64,000 bases of DNA from Valencia hispanica (taxonomy: Eukaryota > Chordata > Actinopteri > Cyprinodontiformes > Valenciidae), in the NCBI GenBank assembly GCA_963556495.2, contig OY747702.1, positions 57,595,286 through 57,659,285 of the forward strand, read 5' to 3'. Position numbers and translations under genes: made by a program. The notes beneath the pieces were generated by a model. The model ran no database searches and had not been told where the DNA came from. It saw only the letters and a list, made by a program, of their open reading frames with translations. Every line of letters begins with the position of its first letter. Position 1 is the first letter of the stretch. Shown here in pieces: positions 1 to 11,174 of the stretch.

Positions 1-394
1 CTTTTACCCACATCCAGCATCCACAGGGTATATTAAGTGTTTAGTTCAATCGTTCAGATTCTTTGTTTGGGTTGTTTCATCCTTACTGTGCCTCTACACA
101 GCTTCCTGACAGCTTCGTGACAACAAGGTCATTTTCTTATTGCCTCAGTATTCACCGGCTTGAGAGGTTTTTTGGACTCAATGGTATGCTGATTAGGTGA
201 TTATCTGAATCAGGTGGTCTGGAGCAGTGGCTCATCTAAAACTTACAGGACTCTAGGCCCTGAGGACCAGGGTAGAAGACCACTTGCTTGGAATATTTAC
301 TTTCCTCAGCTAACAGTCATGTTGAGTTCTGGTTGAATGTAAATAAGTTTAATTTAAGAATAAAGTGCTTAGAAACAGTTGAATAGATTTAACA
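1..394. other. Unclassified non-coding DNA
   Basis: No convincing reading frame, RNA gene or repeat is recognised here. It is ordinary AT-rich intergenic or intronic sequence up to the LINE fragment that follows. Confidence 0.4.
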
Positions 395-833
395 CATATA
401 CGAACTCTGGGTGGTGACCGAAAGAACGAGATCACGGATACAATCGGCTGAAATGAGTTTCCTCCGCAGAGTGTCTGGGCTCTCCCTTAGAGATAGGGTG
501 AGAAGCTCAGTCATCCAGAGGGGGCTCAGAGTAGAGCCGTTGCTTCTCCACATCGAGAGGGGTCAGTTGAGGTGGCTCGGGCATCTGGTCAGGATGCCTC
601 CTGGACGCCTCCCTGGTGAGGTGTTTCAGGCACGTCTTACCGGGAGAAGGCCCAGGGGAAGGCCCAGGACACACTGGAGGGACTATGTTTCTCGGCTGGC
701 CTGGGAGCGCCTTGGGGTTCCTCCCGAGGAGCTGGAACAAGTGGCTGGGGAGAGGGAAGTCTGGGTCTCTTTGCTTAGGCTGCTGCCCCCGCGACCCGAC
801 CCCGGAAGAAAATGGATGGATGGATGGATGTCA
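395..833 (+). mobile_element. RTE/Rex3-like LINE, 5'-truncated 3' end
   Basis: The frame from 411 encodes the last ~135 residues of a non-LTR reverse transcriptase ORF. It has the C-terminal pattern of these proteins: an AEMSFLRRVSGLSLRDRVRS block, then RWLGHLVRMPPGRLP, GRRPRGRPRTHWRDYV and LLPPRPDPG. The coding end runs almost directly into (GGAT)n at about 816-831. A very short 3' UTR ending in GATG-type repeats is typical of teleost RTE-clade LINEs such as Rex3, and 5' truncation is typical of target-primed reverse transcription. A second, shorter copy of the same tail lies at 40640-40745. The clade name is from family knowledge, not a search. Confidence 0.75.
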
Positions 834-1439
834 ATGAATCCATATTTTTGTCAATCATGTTTAAATTGGCAATTAAATTTCTTATTTGATCTTTAGCTGG
901 ATGTGGAGCATCAACTGATGTTTGAACTGATTCTTTGACCATTGATTTTATTTCACTTAATGATAGGTTGATATGTATTTGTCATCAATAAAATGCTTTC
1001 AAGATAGTTACAACATCAGGCATTGAATGTTTCCGACTGATCATTTCACGTTGTTGTTTTTCTTTCTTCTAAAAGTGATATTACTTGCAAGAGTCATCAA
1101 AAGAAGGGCATTTTGTTTAGATATTTGAATTTAAAACAGAAGCTCCCCTGGAGCAGGTTGTATTCAGCATGTATTTCTATTAGGCTGTTGTCACCTGTTT
1201 GCCATCTTACAATGTGCGCAAAGTTCTGAAGGGTTCAGAGGTACATAACATTTGATTGATTGGACAGAGGTTATACTGTAAGTGATTTCTCTACCATGCC
1301 AAAGAGAAATGAATGTGATTGCAACAACCTGACATGGAGTTCTTTAGACATAAAGGGAGTTGAGTTGGACAATGTGGTGCCAGGAGATATTACATGATGA
1401 AACACATGATTAACATGATGATCTGAGCCTCTCCAAAAC
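834..1439. other. No feature recognised
   Basis: AT-rich sequence with no supported gene or classified repeat. Confidence 0.35.
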
Positions 1440-2594
1440 TATAGTTATTGTGGGGTTTCCTAGTCAGTATCTGTCAAAAATGGTCCAAGGAATGAACAGT
1501 AGATAAACGGCATCAGGGTCTTATTGAACAATATGGTGTCCAAAGGTTGGCCTGTGTTGTCCAAAAGTAAAGCCACTGTAGCTCCAAAATGTAATGCCGG
1601 CTATGATAGAAAAGTGTGTGAAGACACGGAGCACTGCGTTGTGTTGCATTTGGGGATGGATACCTGCAGACAAGACAGAGTTGGAATCGTATTCCCTAAT
1701 GGCTGAGACCTCTGTCAGCAAAATAATATTGGTTCAAGAAGGCAGAGCACCTGCTGCCATTGTTCTGCACTCCAGTTCCTATGTTTTCGCGGATACTTGA
1801 GGTGCTTGGCCTTGTTTCCACATCGGAGGTATGACATCTGCCTGCAACTCTTCCATGAAGACCACTTCTGGCAAGACTTCTCCAGACAGTAGATGGGTGT
1901 ACCTGGGTCCCACTGGTTTCTGCCAGTTCTGCGCTGATGGCACTGATGGCCATCTTCCGATTTCAAAGGGTAATAAGCTTGATGTGTCTTTCATCTGCTG
2001 CACTAAGTGTCCTTGGCCAACCACAGCGTCTACGATCCTCAACGTTGCCCGTTTCTATGTGCTTCTTCAAAAGAGCTTGAACAGCACATCTTGAAACCCG
2101 AGTCAGCTTTGAAATCCTTTCTGGGGGAGACCTTGCTGACGCCGTATAACTACCTTGTGTGTTGTTGCTGTGCTCAATCTTGCCATGATATGAAACTAGC
2201 TTCCACAACCTCACATTGGAAGCAGAGTTTGGCTGTTCCTCACCCAGTTTTAAGCGTCCTACACAGCTGTTTATGCTTCAGTTAATGACTGTGTTTCAAC
2301 CTACGTGTGACATTGATGATCACTAGCACCTATTCGGAATAACTGGTTTATCATACAACTGAGTATAATCCTCCAAAATCCCTGACTTTTTACAGCTGTA
2401 CCTATAAGAATTTATTCTGGTTTAAAGCCAAAAGGTAGTAACACCAAATTTTGATTTGATTTAGATTTTTCTTTTGTTTGCTCACTTTGCATTATGTAAA
2501 TTGATAAAAATAGACAATCATTTTTTATATTTCTGAAAGCATTCTTTGTTTGCAACAGTTTTTGACACCTGCCTAAAATCTTTGCAGAGTACTG
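1440..2594 (-). mobile_element. Tc1/mariner relic with transposase pseudogene
   Basis: Three minus-strand frames together resemble a Tc1 transposase. From about 2214 down there is a helix-turn-helix region (SKLTRVSRCAVQALLKKHIE, then a PRTLSAADERHIK block). Next comes an ELAETSGTQVHPSTVWRSLA second helix-turn-helix region. Last is a degraded WSAEQWQQVL segment that should lead into the first catalytic Asp, but no clean WSDE motif survives. Past about 1520 the C-terminal catalytic half is unrecognisable. The right end keeps a Tc1-style terminus (ACACCTGCCTAAAATCTTTG...TACTG) ending at 2594, followed by TA. No matching left terminus was found. Frame changes show it has been inactive for a long time. 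Confidence 0.75.
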
Positions 2595-3689
2595 TATATA
2601 TATATGGAACGACCTCTAATAAGGTTTTTAAAGCAGAAAGTCACTTTAAATGTTGCACAGTTTTCATTCTCTCCTTTGTCTTTTTGAGTACGTGGCATAC
2701 GTCCTATGTGGGCGAAGATGCACCCACTGAGCAAAAACACTTATTGTGTGAATTTTCTCTAGTGTGCCGGATATCTTCAGCAAACCTTATTCTAATTCAT
2801 GTAATCCTCAGAGATGGCAGAGGCCCAGCATGGAGCCTTTCAGAATGCACCAGTGCCCTCAAATGCCTGCTCAGTCCCAGAACACAGACAGTAAGGGCCT
2901 CGGGGTAATTTCACACTCTGTTATGATTTTGTTCAGAAATAATATGACTTCAGAGAGAAGTTTTGGGTTGACTTCAAAGAAAAAACACGGCCGAGCTGCT
3001 GAAATGTAACTTTTTCCAAGTTTAGCTTTGATACAGCAGAAAGCCCGGTACATGTTGAATTAATGGAAATGTGTTTGCATAAGCAATAAGAAGATTATAG
3101 TGATTACACTTGTACAGCATCTATAAAGCTTTGTTCTCAGTATTAACACCTGGCATGAGATAAGCAGCCGTTGTCTGCAGTCTAATGGAACTAAAGAAAA
3201 CGAATTCTTGCAATTAGACCAAGCTAGTGTGCTGCATGTTTCATGATGTCAGAAAAGCGGAATAAATGCACCCCCACCTCAAATACTATTGTGTTTCTTT
3301 GGAGAGTTTAGCTGTAGGGTATCAAAGGGTGACTAAAAGAAGCATAGGACTATATAATAGTTTTCCATAGACATTAAAATTTAATGGGCACACATGACTA
3401 ATACACGTAAAATGTACTGTAGGTGTCCCAGTATCCCACACCACCTGGCTCACATTTTAAATTTTTCAACTAGATTGATTCACACAAATACAACCAACAG
3501 CCCTAATGTGATAATGCATCATGGGTCAGTGAGTGGCGGTGGGAGGAATAGCTGTGGTCACAGTGAATGTGTTGGTGTTTGGCTACAAAAAAACAGAATT
3601 ACCTCCAAACAAAGAATGCTGGGGTGACCTAATGATCTCCCATTGAAGCCATCTCAATTAGGCTGAGGTTGGACAGGTGCCTGAGAGCT
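2595..3689. other. No feature recognised
   Basis: Short open frames occur (for example 2546-2908), but none shows a domain, a splice pattern or a biased composition that supports coding. Confidence 0.35.
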
Positions 3690-4400
3690 GACAGAATGGC
3701 TCTTCCCTTCCTTTCCAATAGGGTGATCTCCCAGTTTCCCCCTCTGTCTTCTTCTCTTTTGGCTTTTCTCTTCAGGGGTCGCCACAGAGAGTCATCTGTC
3801 TCCATTTAGTGCTATCCTTTGCATCCTTCACCTTCATGACAACTAGCTTCGTGTACTCTTTCATCACATCGATAAATCACCTTTCTGGTCTTCCTCTCTG
3901 CCTCCTGCTCGGTGACTCCAACCTAAGCATCCTTTTACTGATAATCCCCGTCTCTCCTCTGAGAATGTCCAAATCATCCCAATTTGGTCTCTAATATGTC
4001 TTCAAAATATCTAACATGAGTTGTCGCTCTCATGAACTAATTCCGGGTCACTCCCAAGGAGAACCTCAACATCTGCTAGTTCTGCAACTTCCAGTCCTGC
4101 CTCCTTTCTTTTCCTCACTGATACTGTCTTTAGACTATACATCATCGCTGGTCTCACTACTGTGTTGTACACCTTTCCTTTCATTCTTGCTGAAACCCTT
4201 TTATTACACATCCCACCTGACACTTTTCTCCACCCATTTCAACCAGCTTACACATGCTTCTTCACCTCTTTTCCACACTCTCTGTTGCTCTGGACCGTTG
4301 ACTGTAAGTACTTAAAGTCCTTTACCTTCTTTTCTTCTGCTCCCTGTAACATCATTGTTGAACTTATGCCCCTTTCCCCTCTGTAAAGGATGGAAACTGA
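3690..4400 (-). mobile_element. RTE-type LINE relic, C-terminal RT region
   Basis: Minus-strand translation around 4223-4011 gives RMKGKVYNTVVRPAMMYSLK followed by KRKEAGLEVAELADVEVLLG. This is the conserved C-terminal stretch of vertebrate RTE-clade reverse transcriptases (pattern KVYxTVVRPAMLYGLET ... EAELEVAELKMLR). Further down, at 4010-3700 in other frames, remnants of the basic GRPxRRFxDV...WRQM tail can be read. Several stops and shifts separate the pieces, so it is a dead fragment without 5' sequence. It is a different family from the LINE copies at 12 and 57 kb. Confidence 0.7.
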
Positions 4401-4845
4401 AGTATAGAGCAGCGTATGAGTAACAAGAAGTCATGCAGTGTACTTAAACACCATTTGTCCTGTGACAAAAGAAAAAAGATGGAAAATTGTTGCAGAGGAG
4501 GTTCTGCCACTGAGATCCAAAACTGGATACTATTTAAACAGTTAAAATCTTGTGACTGAAAAATATATAAGTTGTATGGAAGAAACTCCCTCAGTGATAG
4601 AAGACAATCACCATGATCCAATTTGATAAAGAAAATATCCTCAGAGATTGTGGTAATAATTAATTGAAGCATTTTCTCTAACCCCTTTCAGGAGCATCAA
4701 CACACAAGCACGTTACCAACACAACAATCAGATACTTGCCCAGTGATTGTAGACACTGATAGCAAAGACACTGTGAAGGCCCCTTGGGGTGTATTTTCCA
4801 TCACAAAGGGTTTGTCTAACTGCCTGCTGGGTAGATTGTATCGAA
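4401..4845. other. No feature recognised
   Basis: AT-rich sequence between the LINE relic and the Tc1 element. Nothing supported. Confidence 0.35.
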
Positions 4846-4847
4846 TA

Positions 4848-5057
4848 CAGGTCCTTCTCAAAAAATTAGCATATTGTGATAAAGTTCATTCTTTTCCATA
4901 ATGTAATGATAAAAATTAAACTTTCTTATATTTTAGATTCATTGCACACCAACTGAAATATTTCAGGTCTTTTATTGTTTTTAAACTGATGATTTTGGCA
5001 TACAGCTCATGAAAACCCAAAATTCCTATCTCAAAAAATTAACATATTTCATCCGAC
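4848..5057 (+). repeat. Left terminal inverted repeat of Tc1 element
   Basis: About 210 bp matching the reverse complement of 6233-6440 with few differences. It holds the outer and inner direct-repeat motifs at 4857-4875 and 5030-5048. Confidence 0.88.
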
Positions 5058-5117
5058 CAATAAAAGAAAAGTGTTTTTAATACAAAAAAACTCAACCTTC
5101 AAATAATTATTTTCAGT

Positions 5118-6111
5118 TATGCACTCAATACTTGGTCAGGAATACTTTTGCAGAAATGACTGCTTCAATGCTGCGTGGCATGGAGGCAATCAGCCTGTGG
5201 CACTACTGAGGTGTTATGGAGGCCCAGGATGCTTCGATAGCGGCCTTAAGCTCATCCAGCCAGAGTGTTGGGTCTTGCGTCTCTCAACTTCCTCTTCACA
5301 ATATCCCACAGATTCTCTATGGGGTTCAGGTCAAGAGAGTTGGAAGGCCAATTGAGCACAGTAATACCATGGTCAGTAAACCATTTACCAGTGGTTTTGG
5401 CACTGAGAGCAGGTGCCAGGTCGTACTGAAAAATGAAATCTTCATCTCCATACAGCTTTTCAGCAGATGGAAGCATGAAGTGCTCCAAAATCTCCTGATA
5501 GCTAGCTGCATTGACCATGCCCTTGATAAAACACAGTGGACCAACACCAGCAGCTGACATGCCACCCCAGACCATCACTGACTGTGGGTACTTGACACTG
5601 GACTTCAGGCATTTTGGCATTTCCTTCTCCCCAGTGTTCCTCCAGACTCTGGCACCTTGATTTCCGAATGACATGCAAGTACTCTGGACCACTGAGCAAC
5701 AGTCCAGTGCTGCTTCTCTGTAGCCCAGGTCAGGCGCTTCTACCGCTGTTTCTGGTTCAAAAGTGGCTTGACCTGGGGAATGCGGCACCTGTAGCCCATT
5801 TCCTGCACACGCCTGTGCACGGTGGCTCTGGATGTTTCTTCTCCAGACTCAGTCCACTGCTTCCGCAGGTCCCCCAAGGTCTGGAATCGGTCCTTCTCCA
5901 CAATCTTCCTCAGGTTCCGGTCACCTCTTCTCGTTGTGCAGCGTTTTCTGCCACACTTTTTCCTTCCCACAGACTTCCCACTGAGGTGCCTTGATACAGC
6001 ACTCTGGGAACAGCCTATTCGTTCAGAAATTTCTTTCTGTGTCTTACCCTCTTGCTTGAGGGAGTCAATGATGGCCTTCTAGGCAGCAGTCAGGTCGGCA
6101 GTCTTACCCAT
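5118..6111 (-). pseudogene. Tc1 transposase pseudogene
   Basis: This encodes a DDE transposase that would cut and paste the surrounding element. The start codon is taken as the CAT at 6109-6111 because the frame then runs as a normal Tc1 N-terminus. An in-frame TAG follows at codon 11 (6079-6081). Downstream are two helix-turn-helix regions (KQEGKTQKEISERIGCSQSA; ...ETSRATVHRRVQEMGYRCR, about 5970-5740). A frame change at about 5740-5790 leads to the catalytic half (5788-5252). There SFGNQGARVWR is present, but the preceding block that carries the first catalytic Asp is missing, apparently by a short deletion. The second Asp (FQYDLAPA) and the Glu (LDLNPIENLW) remain. The C-terminus decays near 5118. 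It cannot make active enzyme. Confidence 0.88.
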
Positions 6112-6232
6112 GATTGCGGTTTTGAGTAATGAACCAAGCTGGGAGTTTTTAAAAGCCTCAGGAATCTTTTGCAGGTGTTTAGAGTTAATTAGTTGATTCA
6201 GATGATTAGGTTAATAGCTCGTTTAGAGAACC

Positions 6233-6440
6233 TTTTCATGATATGCTCATTTTTTGAGATAGGAATTTTGGGTTTTCATGAGCAGTATGCCAAAATCATC
6301 AGTTTTAAAACAAAAAAAGACCTGAAATATTTCAGTTGGTGGGCAATGAATCTAAAATATATGAAAGTTAAATTTTTATCATTACATTATGGAAAAGAAT
6401 AAACTTTATCACAATATGCTAACTTTTTGAGAAGAACCTG
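6233..6440 (-). repeat. Right terminal inverted repeat of Tc1 element
   Basis: Reverse-complement partner of 4848-5057. The outer motif is at 6413-6431 and the inner motif at 6241-6258. A TA target copy follows immediately. Confidence 0.88.
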
Positions 6441-6442
6441 TA

Positions 6443-6940
6443 TAAGGAGGAAATTTTGACACCGGTGGATGGAGAATATTAAACTCATCCTGGAAGAACC
6501 TGGCATAGATACTATTTCTAAATCAAGAAATAGCCGGTCATGTGTTTGGTCGTGGTGTTTTGTGAATGCTATCTGGAGTTAAGTAGTGTTCAGAATGAAT
6601 TAATTTCTTGTTCTCCCGTTGGCCTTTTTCACCCATGGAATTTCTATGTTTTGCTCAAGAAGCCTTATAATGGTTTTCAGGAGCAGTCCTATCAGTGAAA
6701 AGGGCAAAAAGCATGTATTACTTTTAATGGTTTCATTTAGAAATAAGTATGGAGGAGAGGTTAGTTCTACTTGGTGTCAATGTATTTAAGGCTTTTTCTG
6801 GTTTAATAACTGCAAAGTTGCTCCTTTTCTTAAGATGGTTGAACCTTTTAACACAGACCACTGTCATTCAACAGCTTGAATAATTGCATTTTTATTCTAA
6901 TATTCAACTCCTTGTGAATAAATATATATGACTATATAAA
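6443..6940. other. No feature recognised
   Basis: AT-rich non-coding stretch before the microsatellite. Nothing supported. Confidence 0.3.
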
Positions 6941-6941
6941 T

Positions 6942-7024
<83 letters not shown>

Positions 7025-7032
7025 TATACATA
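6941..7032. repeat. Compound (TC)n-(TA)n microsatellite
   Basis: A (TC) run at about 6942-6964 passes directly into a (TA) run to about 7016, followed by TATACA variants. It is likely length-polymorphic. Confidence 0.95.
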
Positions 7033-8654
7033 TGTCATGAGCATTTATTGCTACATTTATTGATGTGTTTGAAGCTCATCAGAGAAGAGAATTATGCAGA
7101 TTTTTGTCACAGACAAAAGCATTGTTGTGTTTGGAGTAGATGGGCATCAGAGCGTGCAGCAGCTGCAATAAAAAAAGGAACAAGTAGAGCATTTTCACAC
7201 ATCCACACATCTTTTAGTGACATTAATAAATCTGAGTTCTTAAGACAGTGTGAAAAATTGATTATGTAAGAAAAGACCCTTATATAACTTATTATAAAAA
7301 ATATTTTGTCTATTCAGACTCAACAATCGAAGTTCTGTTCGTTATTTCATGCAATAATTGTTTATTATTCAAATGTTTTTAGAGACACAAACTGCTAGAA
7401 GCTTGCCAACAGGAAGACCCACAGAAAAGCAAAGATGCAGGAAATGTCCACAAAACAGACTTGTGAAGAATTGTTCAGCACATATACCTAAAAATAAACA
7501 CAGACAGGCGTGCTAAAAAAAAAGGTACATTAAAGGAAAGTGGGGTCCCCAGGTGGCACAGACCTATGCACCTGTCATTTCAATTCTGCTCATCCTCTTG
7601 TGATAGTGTAATTCCCAGTCAGTTACACTTGTATCATGCAATCAGTGCTTATGTCTGTAACCTCCTGGGATGACAGGATGATCTGATAGATGGAGAAAAG
7701 CATCTGAAAAACCCAGATTTTGTGCTGCTTCATCCATGTGCATCCATGTACCAAGGTGAACCCAAATCAGACATGAGAGTCTAACTTTTGTTTCGCAGAA
7801 TAGTGCTGAACTCTTCCCTTCTATGATCTTAACCCCTTACAGTCTGAATATGTTTATAACAATAAAAGTATTCTTGATCTCAAACTGATGCTAAATTGAC
7901 CCAAGCACTGGGATTGCCTGGCCTGGGCATTCCTGGCTCTAGCCCTGACAATTTCTCATCAAGCCCCGAATGTTTTTTTTCACCCCAGAAGAAATAAATT
8001 TACATTAAATGAGCCGCCCTATCATATTAATGAAGAAGGCTGTTTTGTAATTTCCTGGCTTTGCTGAATGCAACAGAGACATGATGGTATGACCGATCAG
8101 AGAGAAATTGTATGTAAATGGGGAATCCTCCATGTTTTATTGGCTGAAAGCCCGGTCTTTAATCTATAGTCTTATTTAGGGCGGACAGAAAATGGACATC
8201 AGACAATTTTTTTGACAGAAATAACAGTGACAATTCTTCAGATGGCAGTGGGTGGCAAAACTCTGGGCCAACACATAAAACAGGTAAACAAACAATTAAT
8301 ATAAATCCTGTAGCTATGTCTTTGAGATTAAGTGAATATTAGGCAGATCATTCCCGACAGCAGTGTTTGCGAAAACACGGTGGACAGTCGGACATTACCA
8401 GGGGTGGGCTGGCCATTGGAAGGTTCGAGGGTTTAACCAAACAGCCGATCTCTTCTAAGGCCAGTGGCCAGAATGGTTTTAAGTTTTTTTGTCCTCTAAT
8501 ACAGCCGCAGTTGAATCACTGTCATGATCCTGCTGTGTCTGTTTGTGTGAGTGAACATATAAAGTCTTCCTTTATAGAAGATCTTTGTAAGGAACTGTTC
8601 CACCTTTGCTGAGCCCTACTGTCAGTCTGCAGAGCTGCTAATGTGAACACACAT
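7033..8654. other. No gene recognised
   Basis: About 1.6 kb without a convincing exon, RNA gene or classified repeat. Short frames at 7048-7269 and 8367-8612 show no domain. Confidence 0.35.
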
Positions 8655-9065
8655 TTCAGTAAGGCAAGGCAAGGCAATTTTATTTGTATAGCACACTTTC
8701 AACAACAAGGTAATTCAAGGTGCTTTACATGATTACGGAATAACGTAAAAACAGCAATAAGGCATAAAACACAGACAAAGCATGTGACACTTAAAAACAT
8801 TACATGAATTTAGGGTAAAGTAAAAACTGCAATAAAGCATGAAGGACACACAAAACATATGATACATGAACACTACTCAAAGGCAGCTCTAAATAAATAA
8901 GTTTTTAGCCATGATTTAAAAGTGTTTTAGCAGCTTTGCATTATCTGAAAGTTTTTTCCAGATTAGAGAAGCATAGAAACTGAAAGCTGCTTTTCCATGT
9001 TTGGAGGCCTACAATTTGTATACGTCGTTTGATTCTGAATGTGGTTTAAAAGAGTGTCATGCAAG
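8655..9065 (-). mobile_element. LINE 3'-end fragment, minus strand
   Basis: The stretch starting GGCAAGGCAATTTTATTTGT and continuing through AATTCAAGGTGCTTTACATG is a very common teleost LINE 3' region read in reverse. A diverged copy of the same family lies at 16085-16507, so repeat status is visible inside the window. No coding sequence is left in this copy. Confidence 0.65.
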
Positions 9066-9560
9066 GCAATTACTTAAGTAAATGTAATTGTTAAAGTAAT
9101 TATTACGAAGTATCGCTACTCTTGCTTTAGTAAAACGTCTATGATTACATGCTGAATTAAAAAAATTATTTCTGTTTTATTTCCTTGGAATGTTGCTTCT
9201 CACTGCTGCCATTTATTGGAGATTGCTGTGCAAAAACAACATATGGTCCACAGTCCCAGGATTAAGATGTTTTCTCCATTCTACAGTAATCATGAATTCA
9301 GCTGCGCTCATTTACGTAACGTTTAGAAGTATCCCGGCAAGCTTTTATGTCGCGAACAGAGGTTTGTAGAGTACGAAAAAATTGTTCTCAGGTAAGAGTA
9401 GCACAACTTCAACATTTTTTTTCAAGTAAAAGTAAAAAGAAGTCGTCCAAGAAATTACTCAAGTAAAAGAAAATAGTAATGCCTTATCAGAAATTACTTC
9501 AAAATTGTAAAGCGTCATTTATTACTTCTTACTGTCATTTCAAAGTAATTCATTATATTA
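9066..9560. repeat. Unclassified AAGTA-rich repeat
   Basis: Dense in ACTTAAGTAAA, TCAAGTAAAAG and AATTACTTC words in both orientations, especially at 9070-9130 and 9420-9500. The two ends look roughly inverted relative to each other, as in a small non-autonomous DNA element, but I could not define clean termini. Confidence 0.4.
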
Positions 9561-9847
9561 CAATATAACTGTGTTTAAAATGGAAGGAATTACACTACCA
9601 CTGCATTTGCCAATATAAATGACGCTCAATAAGCTCATTAAACATCCAGTGGAAGGTGATGTGGTATCTGACTGAGCTAGGATTGTGGTTAAAAACAGTG
9701 ATGGTGATGGCTAATGGTGCAATACAAGGAACAATCATCGCAAGAACAGACAAAATGTCAAAGTCTGATAAATTGTGAGAGAAATACTGCAACTGTAGGC
9801 TGATTCAGATTAACATTAATTGAACTGTATATAATTGTAATGTGATG

Positions 9848-9925
9848 GACTGGTAACCTGTCCAGGGTGTACCCTTTCGCCCCGTGACTGCTGGAGATAT
9901 GCACCAGCCTCTGTTTCCACTGACA
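9848..9925 (+). repeat. Short LINE/SINE 3'-tail fragment
   Basis: The words GATGGACTGGTAACCTGTCC and AGGGTGTACCCTTTCGCC, followed by a CTGCTGGAGATATGCACCAG block, belong to a widespread fish retroposon 3' region. Only about 80 bp remain. Confidence 0.55.
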
Positions 9926-10324
9926 TGAGTGCATCAGCCAAGACATTCACCTGTTCCTCCTCTGGTGTTAGGGTACGACTTTCTGTTGTAAGGAGGAGAC
10001 TGATGTGGTATCTTCTGGTTTTCTCTTTTACCCTCTTTTACACGGCTTAAACTTGGGCAGTGAGACAGAAGCCGGAAGTGCAGCCTTGGAATCAATTATT
10101 GCAGCAAATCTAGTTTTGATTGCTCCCACAATAACCTTAGGCAGCCCAGTGGTCATTGGTGATAGACCATTTTTCATCACCAAGCTTTTGGCCATAAGAA
10201 CAACTAGTGTTGGTTAAAGTGTGCCATAAAAACAAGTCTCCTCTCCCTGTAGGATGTCCAGTGCAACAGTGAAAGGCTTCATAAATTCACAGTATTCTTT
10301 CAGAAACTGGTATTCCCTGTCATT

Positions 10325-10600
10325 CATTAGTCGTGCAACGGATCATCATTGATCCGTGATCCGTTTGGATCAATATCTTCGGTTCGGCACACACATTATC
10401 CGTGGATTGATTTATGAAAAAAAAAAGTTGTGCCCATGTTCAGTCCGCACACAGCATGGTCATGGCGAGCGGAGGAACATAGGAGCTTGAACACCCCGTG
10501 TCATTTAAATCCCCTGTATGGGGACATTTGCATGTGTCTACACTCTCCCCAGACAATGTAGACATCCTTGTCTTTTTGAAAAACAATTATAAGCTCAAGT
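10325..10600 (+). mobile_element. Probable hAT relic with BED-finger start
   Basis: The 10330-10400 stretch carries overlapping GGATCATCATTGATCC and GTGATCCGTTTGGATC words like subterminal repeats. From 10498 a frame reads SFKSPVWGHLHV, resembling the start of a BED zinc finger (FKSxVWxHF) found at the N-terminus of hAT transposases. The frame is lost after about 30 residues and the CTTT microsatellite follows. No right end is visible. The assignment rests on a short motif. Confidence 0.45.
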
Positions 10601-10607
10601 TTACTTT

Positions 10608-10613
10608 GCTTTC

Positions 10614-10705
<92 letters not shown>

Positions 10706-10706
10706 T
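10608..10706. repeat. (CTTT)n microsatellite
   Basis: About 24 nearly perfect tandem CTTT units. Frames through it (poly FLS on plus, KKER on minus) are not genes. Confidence 0.97.
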
Positions 10707-10781
10707 GATGATGTGAACATAGGCTTTATGTCACTGTCCAAGTATAAAGGAAGGAGATGTGCCTTTTTATGTTGGTTGTTT

Positions 10782-11165
10782 TTCAATTCAATTCAATTCA
10801 GGTTATTTATATAGTGCCAATTCACAACAGATGTCATCTCAAGGCACTTAACAAGAAGTAATTTCATTACATTTATACAAACATTCCAATCAGTTAAAAA
10901 GTTTCCTATTTAAGGAATCCCAGCAGATTGCGTCAGTCATTGGTGTGAGGTTGGGCAGACTTTCCAAACACAGCAATCTTTCAGCAATCCCTCATACTGA
11001 GCAAGCATGTAGCGATGGTGGAGAGGAAAAACTCCCCTTTAACAGGAAGAAAACTCCAGCAGAACCAGAACCAGAACCTGTCTTAGTACAAGCAACCATC
11101 TGCTGCAACCGTCTGGGGGTTTGAGAAGACAGAGCAGAGAAACAGAAAGAACAAAAAGAACTTAT
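10782..11165 (-). mobile_element. LINE 3' end with (AATTC)n tail, minus strand
   Basis: The reverse complement reads CAAACCCCCAGACGG ... AAAGGGGAG ... TGCTCAGTATGAGGGATTGC ... CTTGAGATGACATCTGTTG ... then a TGAATTGAATTGAA tail. The copy at 29795-30182 on the plus strand matches over its length, proving a dispersed repeat. The pentamer tail at 10785-10800 fits LINE or LINE-dependent retroposition. Confidence 0.72.
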
Positions 11166-11174
11166 GTAAGAGTA

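Larger units (their letters stand above)
4848..6440 (-). mobile_element. Complete Tc1-family DNA transposon (1593 bp)
   Basis: The element starts CAGGTCCTTCTCAAAAA at 4848 and ends with the inverted form at 6440, flanked by TA at 4846-4847 and 6441-6442, the Tc1/mariner target duplication. The inverted repeats run about 205-210 bp and match closely by eye. Each repeat contains an outer (4857-4875; 6413-6431) and inner (about 5030-5048; 6241-6258) copy of CTCAAAAAATTAGCATATT, the IR/DR layout of transposase binding sites known from fish Tc1 elements. The transposase gene between the repeats is on the minus strand and is broken. Confidence 0.93.

Noticed and set aside
10498..10786. Frames with poly FLS and poly KKER
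   Set aside because: Produced by the CTTT microsatellite. Only the first ~30 residues before it (BED-like) were considered.
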